Of a stretch of DNA of 64,000 nt, positions 11,811 through 21,997 are shown piece after piece (the stretch's first letter is position 1; every line of letters begins with the position of its first letter). The position numbers were made by a program, and so were the translations under genes. This DNA is from RU20A sp042610495. GTDB lineage: Bacteria > Pseudomonadota > Alphaproteobacteria > Rhizobiales > Rhizobiaceae. The notes beneath the pieces are model-generated. The model was not told the DNA's origin. It made no database searches and saw nothing but the letters and a program-made list of their open reading frames with translations. The DNA is taken from the NCBI RefSeq assembly GCF_042610495.1, contig NZ_JBHGAP010000007.1, forward strand, positions 62,001 to 126,000, written 5' to 3'.

Positions 11811-13010
11811 TCAGGACGCCACGGCGACCGGTCTCTGCGCCTTCTTCAGCCAGGTCAGGTAACGGGCATAGGCGAAGTGCAGGAAAATGCCGAAGGCGAC
11901 ATAGAGCGTGCCGATCACCATGTTGCGATCGACCACGAAGAGCAGCACCTGCCCGCCCATCGCGAGGATCGTGCCGAAGATGAAGATCGGCAGGGAATGG
12001 CGGCCGACGAGCACCAGCGGATGACCTTCCGGCAGGCGCAGGCGGTTGTTGATGGCGGGCACGGTGACGATGACATAGGCGAGCGCCAGCGCATGCAGCA
12101 GGCGCGAGACCGACAGAAAGGTCTTGTCGAAGCCTGTCAGCACCGGTGGCAGGCCGAAGGAGCGCTCGAGGTTCCACCAGGAAAAGACCACCCACAGGCA
12201 GGAGAGGGCCACATAGGCTCCGGCCACGACGGTCAGTGCCGGGAGTCTCGGCAGTTCGCCGCGTTCGCGCGCCACCGTCATGGCGACGATGCCGATGACG
12301 AAAATGAACTGCCAGGAGAACGGATTGAGGAACCAGTAGCCCTCGTCGAGAAAATTGGGGGGCACGATCTTGAAGACGCCGGCGGCCAGCCAGACAGAGG
12401 CTGACGACAGGAGCAGCAGCGTCTTGCTTTTTGACTGCAGCCACAGGATGCCGGGCACCATCAGAAACAGGGCGGCATAGAGCGACAGGATGTTGTTGTA
12501 GCCAAGCTGATGGCCGAGCAGCACCATGGCGACGATGCCCTGCTCGGTGTTTTCGACGATCGGGCGAATATTGATCTCGCCGATCAGATCCTGCCGGCCG
12601 AAATAGAGCGCGCCGGCGGCGAAGATCGCCAGCGTCATGATACTGGTCATGATATGCGCGACATAGAGCGTGAAAGCACGGCGAAGTGCCTTCAGCGTGA
12701 CGAACAATCGCTGCGAGGGCACGAATTTGCGGCCGTAGGCAAGTGCCACGGACAGGCCTGAAATCAGCACGAAGGCCTCTGCCGAATCGGAAAAGCCGAA
12801 GTTCTTCGTCGTGAGATATTCCAGATACTGGCCGGGGACGTGGTTGATGAAGATCATCAGCAGGCAGAGTGCCCGGCAGACGTCAAGGCGCGTGTCGCGG
12901 CCACTCGGGGACAGCACGCTTTCCGTTGCGAGGTTGCGTGACGATACAAGCGAGCCCGAGGGCAGGGGGGAAGCCTGCGGCGGCGGAGGAGAACTCGGTC
13001 TGTCCAGCAT
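11811..13010 (-). CDS. opgC: OpgC-family membrane acyltransferase (cyclic glucan modification)
   Basis: 399 residues with a 40-residue Ser/Pro-rich cytoplasmic N-terminus, then about ten membrane helices. The family hallmark lies near residues 38-75: DTRLDVCRALCLLMIFINHVPG, broken here as DTRLDVCRALCL followed by LMIFINHVPG, then the FGFSDSAEAFVLISG segment. OpgC proteins add O-succinyl or related acyl groups to osmoregulated periplasmic glucans at the inner membrane. The gene follows ndvB on the same strand after a terminator and about 265 bp, so it has its own promoter, but its placement next to the glucan synthase strongly suggests the cyclic beta-1,2-glucan is its acceptor. The exact acyl group is not readable. 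An AGGA box precedes the ATG. Confidence 0.88.
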   Translation of the reverse strand: MLDRPSSPPPPQASPLPSGSLVSSRNLATESVLSPSGRDTRLDVCRALCLLMIFINHVPGQYLEYLTTKNFGFSDSAEAFVLISGLSVALAYGRKFVPSQRLFVTLKALRRAFTLYVAHIMTSIMTLAIFAAGALYFGRQDLIGEINIRPIVENTEQGIVAMVLLGHQLGYNNILSLYAALFLMVPGILWLQSKSKTLLLLSSASVWLAAGVFKIVPPNFLDEGYWFLNPFSWQFIFVIGIVAMTVARERGELPRLPALTVVAGAYVALSCLWVVFSWWNLERSFGLPPVLTGFDKTFLSVSRLLHALALAYVIVTVPAINNRLRLPEGHPLVLVGRHSLPIFIFGTILAMGGQVLLFVVDRNMVIGTLYVAFGIFLHFAYARYLTWLKKAQRPVAVAS

Positions 13011-13194
13011 GGGGGATCCTGCGGGGCTCCTTGGTTCAACTCTTGGAGCGCAGTTCGATGGGACGGCATGAAACCGGCGCTCTAAGTTCTTTCGTCTGAA
13101 GCATCATCGTGTCGATCTTCGGTCCGCACCGCCCGGATCATGCTCCAGGCAATTTTCGGCTTGCGATCTGCTCCGTCTCGGCGGCGTTTTTGGG

Positions 13195-13251
13195 GCCGAA
13201 AAGAAGAAGCCCGCCCCGGCCGGAATTCCTTCGAAGTCGGGCGGAGCGGGC
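13195..13251 (-). terminator. Rho-independent terminator of ndvB
   Basis: On the minus strand, GCCCGCTCC pairs with GGGGCGGGC (one wobble pair; arms at 13243-13251 and 13209-13217) and is followed by the pyrimidine run TTCTTCTTTTC. It starts about 25 bp after the ndvB stop. The rest of the gap 13011-13276 shows no gene and should hold the opgC promoter. Confidence 0.75.
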
Positions 13252-13276
13252 CATCAGATGACGCGTAGTCCAAAAA

Positions 13277-16200
13277 TCAGATCCGGATCCCTTCGTGCCT
13301 CGCGTCGATGACAGAATTATTACAAGTCACTGTGTAAGTGCCGGCTTCACGGTTGATTGACAGATCAAGTCGCTTGCCTTCGATCGTGAGGCTGACCGAC
13401 ACACTGTTCCAGTCCGGCGGCAGGCAGGGCTCGACGAAGAGCCGGTCGCCCCTGCGGCGGATGCCGAGCAGGCCTTCGACGGCCACACGGTAGAGCCAGC
13501 CGGCCGAGCCCGTATACCAGGTCCAGCCGCCCCGGCCGGCGAGATCGCCTTCCGAATAGACGTCGGCGGCGATCACATAGGGCTCGACGCGATAGCGTTC
13601 CGCTGCGTTCTGATCGGTCGCTTTCAGGATCGGGTTGAGGAGCTGAAAGGCATCCCAGGCCTGCTGCTCGCGGCCGAGACGGGCCAGCGCCAGCACGCTC
13701 CACGTGGCGGCATGGGTATACTGGCCGCCATTTTCGCGCACACCCGGCGGATAGCCGGCGATGTAGCCCGGATCCTGCGGACCATCGGCGAAGGGCGGGG
13801 TGAAGAGGCGGATCAGGCGATTGTCGTGATCCACCAGCTCGGAGAGCACCGAATCCATGGCCTTTGCCGCGCGGTCGGCGTCAGCGACGCCGGAGAGCAC
13901 GCTCCAGGACTGGGCGATGGAGTCGATCTGGCACTGCGGCTCGAAGGCGCTGCCGAGCGGCGTGCCGTCGTCGAAATAGCCGCGGCGATACCAGTTGCCA
14001 TCCCAGCCGGCGGTTTCAAGCGCCGCCTTGAGGCTCTGCAGGTGTGCTTCCCAGCGCGTGACACGCGCCTGATCGCCCCTGTTGCGGGCATGCGTCAGGA
14101 AGGCGGTCAGCGTGGCCGCGAGGAACCAGCCGAGCCAGACGCTGGTGCCGCGCCCCTCGATACCCACACGGTTCATGCCGTCGTTCCAGTCGCCGCCCAG
14201 AATCAGCGGCAGGCCGTTCGTGCCGGTGCGCTGGATGGCGAGGTCGAGCGCCAGCGCGCAATGCTCGTAAAGCGGTGCCGTGGTCTGCGAGACGGTCGGG
14301 CGGAAGAAGTTATCGTGCTGGCCTTCGGCAAGGGCAGGGCCCTCGATGAAGGCAACCTGCTCGTCCAGGAGGTCGGTGCGGCCGGTGACACTGCAATAGT
14401 GTTCGGCGGCATGGGCGAGCCAGACAACGTCGTCCGAGATGAGCGTGCGGACGCCTTCGCCGGTTCCCGGCAGCCACCAGTGCAGCACGTCGCCCTCCGC
14501 AAACTGGCGGGCGGCGGCGTTGAGGATCTGCTTGCGGGCAAGCTCCGGACGCGTGGCGAGGAAGGCAAGGGTATCCTGCAACTGGTCACGGAAGCCGAAG
14601 GCGCCGCTGGCCTGATAGAAGGCCGAGCGTGCCGTGACGCGGCAGGCAAGGCTCTGATAGGGCAGCCAGGTGTTGACGAGGAGATCGAAGGCCGGATCGC
14701 CGGTCGAGACGTTCACGTCCGAGGTCATCGCCTGCCACTTGGACTGCGAGGCCGCCAGCACGGCGTCGAAGTCCATGGCGAGCGCATGCCGCAGCAGCGC
14801 GGATGCGGCGTCCTGCCCGTCGGCGTCACCCATCACGAGCACCACCGAGCGGCTTTCGCCGGCGGCGAGCGTGATGTCCATGGCGAGCGCCGCGCAGGGG
14901 TCGCCATCGGTGCCGGTTGCACCTGACAGGGCCACACCGTCGAACACTGCCGTCGGACGCTGGATGCTGCCGGCCGTACCGAGGAATTCGCGGCGGCTGG
15001 CGGTCAGTGTCGCGTCCTTTTCGCTCGTTGCGAAGAAGGCCACGCGGCTGCCGTAGCCGACGCTGTAGGGGTTGGTCGCGAAGATCGCTGCGGCCTGTGC
15101 ATCACGCTGCGTCAACACGAAGGGAGCGGTGCGGGCGCGGTTGTTGCCGAGCACCCATTCCGCATAGCCGTACAGGCGCAGGCGGCGGGCATTGCCGGAG
15201 CGGTTTTCCAGCGTGACCTTCGTCAGCTTGACGGCATCTTCCGTATGGACGGTCTGGACCGCAGTGATCGCGAGATCATCACCACCGGATGTGAAGGCCG
15301 AATAGCCGAGGCCGTGGCGGACTTCAAAGCGGCGCGTCGTGTCGCGCGAGAGGCCGGCATAGGGTGTCAGCACGTCGCCATTGTCGAGATCGCGGATGAA
15401 GACGGCTTCGCCGGGACGGTTGATGACGGGATCGTTGGTCCAGGGGGTCAGCTGGTAGTCGCGCGAATTGCGGCTCCAGGTGTAGGCAGAGCCTTCTGCC
15501 GAGACGTGGAAGCCGAAGTTTTCGTTGGCGATCACGTTCAGCCACGGATGCGGCGTCGCGCCGCCGCCGGAAAGGCGGATGATATATTCGCCGGTCGGCA
15601 GGTCGAAGCCGCCGTAACCGTTCCAGTATGCGAGATCGCTGCCGTCGATGGCGGCGGCGGCACCCGGATAGGCCTTGGTCATCGGCAGGGCGGCAAGTGG
15701 CAGGGCCGGGCCCTCATCCTTGGCGGTCGGCAGATAGAGCGAGACGTTGCGGGCGATCTGGTCGGAGAGCTTGCCGTTGCGTGCGTGGAAGACTGCGCGG
15801 GCCGTGGCGAGCAGGGCCGCCCAGGTCTCCGGGGCCATCAGATCCTTGCGCACCGTGAAGACGTGCTGGCGGGCGCCATCCGACTGGCTGCGCAGGCGCA
15901 GGTTCTCGCACATGGCTTCCAGCGCGTGGTGCATGTCCTGCGCATAGGAGGAGGCACGCTCGTTGAGGATGACGAGATCGACGGTGACGCCGCGCGAGCG
16001 CAGGTATTCCTGCGCCCTCAGCGCCTCGCGCGCGATGCCGAGATCGCTGTCATCGTCGATGCGCAGGCAGAAGATCGGGAAGTCGCCCGAAATCGCCAGC
16101 GGCCAGAGCGAGGCCTGGGACGCAAGGCCGGCCTTCACGCTTGCCGCATCCCGGCGCAGCTGCATGTCGGGGTAGACGAGGTAGCGGCCGAGCACCTGGA

Positions 16201-19200
16201 AGCTTGCCGCTTCCTGCGAGGTGATGCCGACGTGGCGCATCTGCACCTGGCTTCGCGTCCAGGCGTGGATGAGCTCGTGGTTGAAGCTGTCCGGGTGGCG
16301 GTAGCGGTCGATGGCGCGGTCCAGTTCCTCGCGGCTCGGGGCGGCGATGGTCCAGAACACGATGGCAACCTTCTTGCCGGCGGGAACACGGATCGTGCGG
16401 CGCAGCGACACGATCGGGTCCAGCGTATAGCCATCGGTGTTGGAGAGAACCGCACCGGGATCGAAGGCCGCAGCCTCTGCCAGCGTGCGGCCCCGGCCGA
16501 TGAAGCGGCGGCGATCCGTCTCGATCTCGGTCGGGCGGGTGGTGCCGGCGAGATCGGAGACGAGGTGGGCGACTGTGACATCGGGATCGCTCGGCGTGCG
16601 GCGGTTGCGCCAGACACGGATGACGTCGCCCTTGCGGCCGATCTCGGTGCGCACGAACATCTTCGAGAACAGCGGATGGGCGCTGTCGGTGTCATCGGTC
16701 GTCAGCACCGGCTCGGCATAGGAGGTCACTTCGATGAAGCGGTCTTCCTGCCCGGTGTTGATCAGCGTCAGGCGGCGGCCTTCCGCATCATGTTCGGTGG
16801 CGACGATGCATTCGACTTCCGACTGCAGCGTACCGACGGTCTTGACGTATTCGGCCTTGTCGTCGCCGAAGCGCGTCAGGGTCTTCTCGCCGGTTGCGCG
16901 GCGCGGCTCGGCGGTGGCCGACCACCACTCGCCCGTCGTCGTGTCGCGCAGGAAGAGGAACGTACCCGAGCGGTCCTCGACCGGATCCGGCGTCCAGCGG
17001 GTGACGGAAAGGCCGTTCCAGCGGGAGTAGCCGGAGCCGGTCGCCGTCAGCATGACGCCGTAATGGCCGTTGGAGAGGAAGACCGTCGAGCGATCCTCGG
17101 CGATCGGGTTTTCCACGACGCGGATTTCCGGACGCAGCAGGTCTGCCTGGCCGCCACCGACGGATTCCGGCTCGCGCTTGGCATTCATGATCGGGATGTC
17201 GCGCGGCGCCTTTTCCTGCAGCAGCAGCTCAGCCGCCTCGATGACCGGGTCGGCGTGGAACCACTCGCGCAACTGGCCGTTGAAGCAGACATTGGCGATG
17301 GCCGCGATCGACATGCCGTGGTGGTGGGCATAGTAGTTGCGCACAACAGCGCAGGTCTGTCCGTCCGGCACGCGGGTCGGCGTGAAGTCAACCGCATCGT
17401 GGAAGCCGTAGCGGCCGAGCGCGCCGACGGCGGTCAGGCGCTTGAGATTCTCAAGCGCGGTTTCCGGGGCGTACATGGCGGCGAGGATCGACGCGTAGGG
17501 CGCGATGACGGCGTTCTGGCCAAGACCGCGCTTCAGGCCGAGTGTGGGTACGCCGAAGTTGGTGTACTGGTAGGACATCTCGTGGTCGCGCGCATTGAAC
17601 GCGGCTTCCGAAATGCCCCAGGGCGTGCCGAGGCGACGGCCGTGATTGATCTGTTCCTGGACGATCAGATTGTTGGTCTGGTTCAGGATACCGCCCTGAC
17701 GCTCCTGCATGACGAGCGGCGGCATGAGGTATTCGAACATCGAGCCCGACCAGGAGACGAGCGCACCGCGCGCGCCGATCGGCACGACCGGACGGCCGAG
17801 CTTGTACCAGTGCTCGGTCGGCAGATCGCCCTTGGCGATTGCGAAAAGGCTGGTGAGGCGGGCTTCGGACGCCAGGAGGTCGTAGCAGGCTTCGTCCAGT
17901 TCGCTCGTCGCGACACGGTAGCCGATCGAAAGAAGGCGTCGCTCCGGACGGAAGAGGAAGCGGAAATCCATCGAAAACGCGATGTTGCGGGCGCGGTCGC
18001 GAAGTACGGCGAGGCGCTTGCGCATGTCCTCGATGGCGTTGAGATCGAAGACACCGTCGGCGATGTGGGACTCGCACACGCGCACCGTCGCATCCGCCCA
18101 GAGCACGACTTCCGCGCTGGTCGGCGTGCCGACTTCGTGGTCGAGGTTGACCGTCAGCTTATGGATGTCGCGCGCAAGGACCGCCAGATTGATCACGCGG
18201 ATGGAGGCGAATTCCGGCTCGCGCTTCACGGCCTTCAGGGCATTGTGGAAGCCTTCGATGCGCTCGGAGATCAGTTTTCGCAGCGGACGGACCGTCTTGC
18301 GGTCATCCGGCAGCTTCGCGAGCGTTTCAGCCAGGATATCCGCCACATCGCCGATGCCATCGAGGCTGCCCTGGATGTGGGCGGAGGGAGCCTCGGCCCA
18401 TTCGGCGCACATGGAGGACACAGCGATCAGATGGCCGGCGAGGTTGCCGCTGTCGACGGCGGAGACGTATTTCGGCTCCATCGTTTCCAGCGTGTCGGTC
18501 TTGTACCAGTTGAAGAGATGGCCGCGATATTTGGGCATCGCATCGACGGTGGCGATGGTCTGCTCCATGCGGCGGATGGTTTCTTCGAAGCCGATCCAGC
18601 CAAACTGCCGGGCCGACATGACGGAGAGGAGGTAGACGCCGATATTGGTCGGCGAGGTGCGCTCGGCGAGAACCGGCTGCGGCGTCTCCTGGAAATTGTC
18701 CGGCGGCAGGAAGTGCTGCTTCTCGTTGACGAAATCCTCGTAGTAGCGCCAGGTGCGGCGCGCGATGCGGCGGAATTCGGCGACGACGGGCTCGGCAACG
18801 ACCAGTTGGTCTTCCGTCTCGGCTGACTGGCTGACGAACCAGGCGATGGCCGGTGACATCATCCAGATCAGGGCGAAGGGGATGCCGATGAAGGGCAGGC
18901 CGGTATCGGAGATTGCGGCAAGGGCCAGCGACGCGACCGCCAGTGCCGGTGCCGTCCACATGCTGCGGTAATAGTCCTTGACCGAGCCCTGGCCGGCGCT
19001 CTGAACCTGGGCGGCGGTGCGCCACTCCAGCATGAGCTTGCGGCTGACGAACGTGCGGTAGACGGAGCGCACGATGGCATCCGCCATCATCGCCGCATTG
19101 TGGGCGATGAAGACGATGCGGAGCGCGACCTGCGCGTTGGCAGCGCGGATTTCCGAAAGCACGGCGTGCAGATGGGCCCGGGCCACGATGTCGCTGCGCC

Positions 19201-21769
19201 GCGGCATAAGGCTGGATACGAGCGAGAGCGTGGGCGCGACGAAGAGCGAGAAGATCAGCAGGACCTGCCAGATCAGCGCCTCGTTCGGCTCCATATAGTA
19301 CCAGCCCATGACGGAGGCGATCAGCCAGGCGCAGGGGATCAGCGAGCGGCGCAGGTTGTCGTACATCTTCCAGCGGCCGAGCCAGGAGAGGCCGTTGGCG
19401 GTGTCAAAGAGGAAGGGCAGCAGCTGCCAGTCGCCGCGGGCCCAGCGATGCTGACGCGACATTTCGACTTCGTAGCGGGTCGGGAAGTCCTCGACCAACT
19501 CGACATCGGTGATGAGCGCGCAACGCGACAGCGAGCCTTCGAGAAGATCGTGGCTGAGGACGGCGTTTTCGTCGATCTTGCCTTTCAGCGCGGTCTCGAA
19601 GGCGTCCACATGGTAAAGGCCCTTGCCGGTAAACGTGCCTTCGCCACAGATGTCCTGGTAAACGTCTGAGACCGTGAAGACATACGGATCGATGCCGCGA
19701 TTGGCAGAGAAGATGCGCTGGAAGGCCGAGGCATCGCTGCCGGTCGTCAGCGACGGCGTGACGCGTGGCTGCAGGATCGAATAGCCGGCCGTGACGGTCT
19801 GGGTCTTCGCGTCGATAACCGGACGGTTGATCGGGTGGTAGAGCTTGCCGACGAGCTTCGTCACCGCGTCGCGCATCAGGCGCGTATCGGCATCGAGCGT
19901 CATCACATACTGCACGTTTTCCGGCACCATGTTGGCGCCGGGCAGGAAGGTGGTATCGCGATCGCCGCGCAGCAGCAGGTTCAGCTCGTGCAGCTTGCCG
20001 CGCTTGCGCTCCCAGCCCATCCATGCGCCCTCCGCTTCGTTGAAGAGGCGGCGGCGGTGCAGGAGGTAGAAGCGGGTGCGGCCATCGAAGGCATAGCGGG
20101 CCGAGAGGGTCGCGATTTCCTTCTTGGCGTAGTCAAGCACGTCGAGGTCGGTGGCCGTTTCCTCGAACTTGCTGTCGGCCCAGTCGCTGACCAGGGCGAA
20201 GTACACCTCGCCCTTCGGGTTGGCGAGATAGTGGACCTCGATATTGCGGATGAGTTCGTCGACGTGGTCACGCTTGGAAATCAGGCAGGGGACGACGACC
20301 AGCGTGCGGGCATCCTCGGGGATGCCGTCGAGGAATTCGTAGCCGACGAGGCGTGTCGGCTGCACGAAGAAAGTCACCAGCGTGTTGAAAAGGCCGCTTG
20401 CGCCTTCCGATGCGGGAAGGGCGAACAGCAGCATGATGATGAGCTTCGCACCGCTCGGGATCGCCATCGGGCTGACGAAGGCATAGACGAGAACGAGGGC
20501 CAGAATGGTCAGCGCGATGTTCGGCAGCGCGATCGCCATCCAGTCGAGCTTGCGGCAGGCGCGCACGACGGTCTGAACGACGGTCGGGCGGTAGCCGATG
20601 CGCTCTTCCAGAACGCGGCGCTGCTTGCCGGCGAGATAGGCGCCGACATTCGGTTCCCGGTCGGCATCGGCGCGCGCACCCTGCTGCTCGGCCTCGACCA
20701 TGTCGAGGGCGAGCTGGCAGATTTCCACCTCCGTCTTCTCGGACCGGCGCGCCAGCTTTTCGATCGTGTTGCGGTACTTGTCACGCGAGCCGAAATCGAG
20801 AGAGGCGTAATCGGATTTTTCGCGCAGCAGGCTGTCGATCTTGCTGACGCTTTCGTACCAGACCGGCCATTCCGTATCGTCGATCTCTCGCAGGCTGCGG
20901 ATGATGCTGCCCATCGTGGCATTGCCGGAGGACAGGCGGTTCTGCTCGGCGACGAGAACGTTTTCGAGGTCGGTGCCGCGCCGTGCGAGGCGTTCCTCCA
21001 GCCAGTTGATGACAACACCTGATGTCCGCGAGCCGTCGCGCAGGCGATAGAGAAGCTGCGCGACGAAGGTGTTGTCGGCGGACAGATCCTCGTACTGCGA
21101 CAGCAGCGAGGGGCAGCGCTCGGGATCATTGAGGCGCAGGATCTGGTCGGCGACGTCGTTGGCCTTGGTGCGCATGTCGCGCGAGCGCTCGACGCGCAGC
21201 GCCACGCGGCGGAGGTTTTCGATCAGGACGAAGCGCAGAAGGGACGGCAGGGCCCAGAGCTCGCCGATCTTCAGCGTGTCGTGGCGCTGGAACCCCTCGA
21301 CCAGTGCCGTCAGGCTCTCGCGGGAGACGGTGCTGTGGGTGTGGGCCACGTAGAGCCAGGCCAGCGCAAGGGTGCGGGGAAGCACCTGGCCGTTGTTGAC
21401 CGGCATGGTGATCAGCTGGCGGTAGAACTTGTTGGGGAAGTCGCGGCGGACTTCCTGGATCGCCTCTTCGACGACGAAATGGTTGTCGAGCAGCCACTCG
21501 GCAGCCGGCGTGATGGAGGCGCCGGCTTCCACATCGCGCGCGGTCTCGCGGTAGACGCGGAAGATTTCCTTCTCGTTTTCCTTGTGCCGCGGCTTGAACT
21601 CGAAGGGCAGGAAGGCCGGCAGCGTGGCCCGGCCTTCGCGCGCGAGCTGCGCGCCGCACTCGGCAAGATCCTCGTTCGCAAGATAGGTCGCGCGAATGGA
21701 ATCGTTGTAGTCGATCTGCTTGGTGTCGAGATCGCGCGGCTGTGCTGTCTGGGAAGTGGCTGGAGGCAT
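13277..21769 (-). CDS. ndvB: Cyclic beta-1,2-glucan synthase NdvB/ChvB
   Basis: 2830 residues, matching the length of known NdvB (about 2800-2830). Starting from UDP-glucose, this inner-membrane protein initiates on itself, elongates, trims and cyclises beta-1,2-glucan. After an N-terminal cytoplasmic region come membrane helices near 415-470. The GT84 glycosyltransferase domain follows (about 480-780, with LDADTRLM carrying the DxD and RQHRWARGDW giving the Q/RxxRW motif), then more helices (about 800-960). The long C-terminal half has glycan-phosphorylase-like domains: GGDWNDGMNRVG holds the catalytic Asp of the GH94-type domain that sets chain length. No frameshift is seen over 8.5 kb. The ATG at 21769 lacks a strong ribosome site. 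Required in rhizobia for hypo-osmotic adaptation and nodule invasion. Confidence 0.98.
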   Translation of the reverse strand: MPPATSQTAQPRDLDTKQIDYNDSIRATYLANEDLAECGAQLAREGRATLPAFLPFEFKPRHKENEKEIFRVYRETARDVEAGASITPAAEWLLDNHFVVEEAIQEVRRDFPNKFYRQLITMPVNNGQVLPRTLALAWLYVAHTHSTVSRESLTALVEGFQRHDTLKIGELWALPSLLRFVLIENLRRVALRVERSRDMRTKANDVADQILRLNDPERCPSLLSQYEDLSADNTFVAQLLYRLRDGSRTSGVVINWLEERLARRGTDLENVLVAEQNRLSSGNATMGSIIRSLREIDDTEWPVWYESVSKIDSLLREKSDYASLDFGSRDKYRNTIEKLARRSEKTEVEICQLALDMVEAEQQGARADADREPNVGAYLAGKQRRVLEERIGYRPTVVQTVVRACRKLDWMAIALPNIALTILALVLVYAFVSPMAIPSGAKLIIMLLFALPASEGASGLFNTLVTFFVQPTRLVGYEFLDGIPEDARTLVVVPCLISKRDHVDELIRNIEVHYLANPKGEVYFALVSDWADSKFEETATDLDVLDYAKKEIATLSARYAFDGRTRFYLLHRRRLFNEAEGAWMGWERKRGKLHELNLLLRGDRDTTFLPGANMVPENVQYVMTLDADTRLMRDAVTKLVGKLYHPINRPVIDAKTQTVTAGYSILQPRVTPSLTTGSDASAFQRIFSANRGIDPYVFTVSDVYQDICGEGTFTGKGLYHVDAFETALKGKIDENAVLSHDLLEGSLSRCALITDVELVEDFPTRYEVEMSRQHRWARGDWQLLPFLFDTANGLSWLGRWKMYDNLRRSLIPCAWLIASVMGWYYMEPNEALIWQVLLIFSLFVAPTLSLVSSLMPRRSDIVARAHLHAVLSEIRAANAQVALRIVFIAHNAAMMADAIVRSVYRTFVSRKLMLEWRTAAQVQSAGQGSVKDYYRSMWTAPALAVASLALAAISDTGLPFIGIPFALIWMMSPAIAWFVSQSAETEDQLVVAEPVVAEFRRIARRTWRYYEDFVNEKQHFLPPDNFQETPQPVLAERTSPTNIGVYLLSVMSARQFGWIGFEETIRRMEQTIATVDAMPKYRGHLFNWYKTDTLETMEPKYVSAVDSGNLAGHLIAVSSMCAEWAEAPSAHIQGSLDGIGDVADILAETLAKLPDDRKTVRPLRKLISERIEGFHNALKAVKREPEFASIRVINLAVLARDIHKLTVNLDHEVGTPTSAEVVLWADATVRVCESHIADGVFDLNAIEDMRKRLAVLRDRARNIAFSMDFRFLFRPERRLLSIGYRVATSELDEACYDLLASEARLTSLFAIAKGDLPTEHWYKLGRPVVPIGARGALVSWSGSMFEYLMPPLVMQERQGGILNQTNNLIVQEQINHGRRLGTPWGISEAAFNARDHEMSYQYTNFGVPTLGLKRGLGQNAVIAPYASILAAMYAPETALENLKRLTAVGALGRYGFHDAVDFTPTRVPDGQTCAVVRNYYAHHHGMSIAAIANVCFNGQLREWFHADPVIEAAELLLQEKAPRDIPIMNAKREPESVGGGQADLLRPEIRVVENPIAEDRSTVFLSNGHYGVMLTATGSGYSRWNGLSVTRWTPDPVEDRSGTFLFLRDTTTGEWWSATAEPRRATGEKTLTRFGDDKAEYVKTVGTLQSEVECIVATEHDAEGRRLTLINTGQEDRFIEVTSYAEPVLTTDDTDSAHPLFSKMFVRTEIGRKGDVIRVWRNRRTPSDPDVTVAHLVSDLAGTTRPTEIETDRRRFIGRGRTLAEAAAFDPGAVLSNTDGYTLDPIVSLRRTIRVPAGKKVAIVFWTIAAPSREELDRAIDRYRHPDSFNHELIHAWTRSQVQMRHVGITSQEAASFQVLGRYLVYPDMQLRRDAASVKAGLASQASLWPLAISGDFPIFCLRIDDDSDLGIAREALRAQEYLRSRGVTVDLVILNERASSYAQDMHHALEAMCENLRLRSQSDGARQHVFTVRKDLMAPETWAALLATARAVFHARNGKLSDQIARNVSLYLPTAKDEGPALPLAALPMTKAYPGAAAAIDGSDLAYWNGYGGFDLPTGEYIIRLSGGGATPHPWLNVIANENFGFHVSAEGSAYTWSRNSRDYQLTPWTNDPVINRPGEAVFIRDLDNGDVLTPYAGLSRDTTRRFEVRHGLGYSAFTSGGDDLAITAVQTVHTEDAVKLTKVTLENRSGNARRLRLYGYAEWVLGNNRARTAPFVLTQRDAQAAAIFATNPYSVGYGSRVAFFATSEKDATLTASRREFLGTAGSIQRPTAVFDGVALSGATGTDGDPCAALAMDITLAAGESRSVVLVMGDADGQDAASALLRHALAMDFDAVLAASQSKWQAMTSDVNVSTGDPAFDLLVNTWLPYQSLACRVTARSAFYQASGAFGFRDQLQDTLAFLATRPELARKQILNAAARQFAEGDVLHWWLPGTGEGVRTLISDDVVWLAHAAEHYCSVTGRTDLLDEQVAFIEGPALAEGQHDNFFRPTVSQTTAPLYEHCALALDLAIQRTGTNGLPLILGGDWNDGMNRVGIEGRGTSVWLGWFLAATLTAFLTHARNRGDQARVTRWEAHLQSLKAALETAGWDGNWYRRGYFDDGTPLGSAFEPQCQIDSIAQSWSVLSGVADADRAAKAMDSVLSELVDHDNRLIRLFTPPFADGPQDPGYIAGYPPGVRENGGQYTHAATWSVLALARLGREQQAWDAFQLLNPILKATDQNAAERYRVEPYVIAADVYSEGDLAGRGGWTWYTGSAGWLYRVAVEGLLGIRRRGDRLFVEPCLPPDWNSVSVSLTIEGKRLDLSINREAGTYTVTCNNSVIDARHEGIRI

Positions 21770-21997
21770 GAGGGCTGTCTGGGTCCAGTTCTTGGGAATG
21801 CGAGGAATGCTTCAAGCGAATGATGCGGGCCGCCAACGTATCAGGAGGCCCTTAAGTTCCACCGGCTTCGCAGCCTGTGGTCTGCAGGCGGCGGCCGACC
21901 GATCCGGCTACGTTCCGCTGCCTGCGGCCGCTGCCTTCACAATCTGGTGATCGCAAGGGCGGGTGATTGATAAACGTGGCATTTTTTAGCCGCAGTC

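Noticed and set aside
15245..18826. Very long open frame (over 1100 codons) on the plus strand opposite ndvB
   Set aside because: It is antisense to a clear, full-length NdvB. Its translation is rich in Arg, Gly, Asp, Ala and His without domains, which is typical of a mirror frame in GC-rich DNA.
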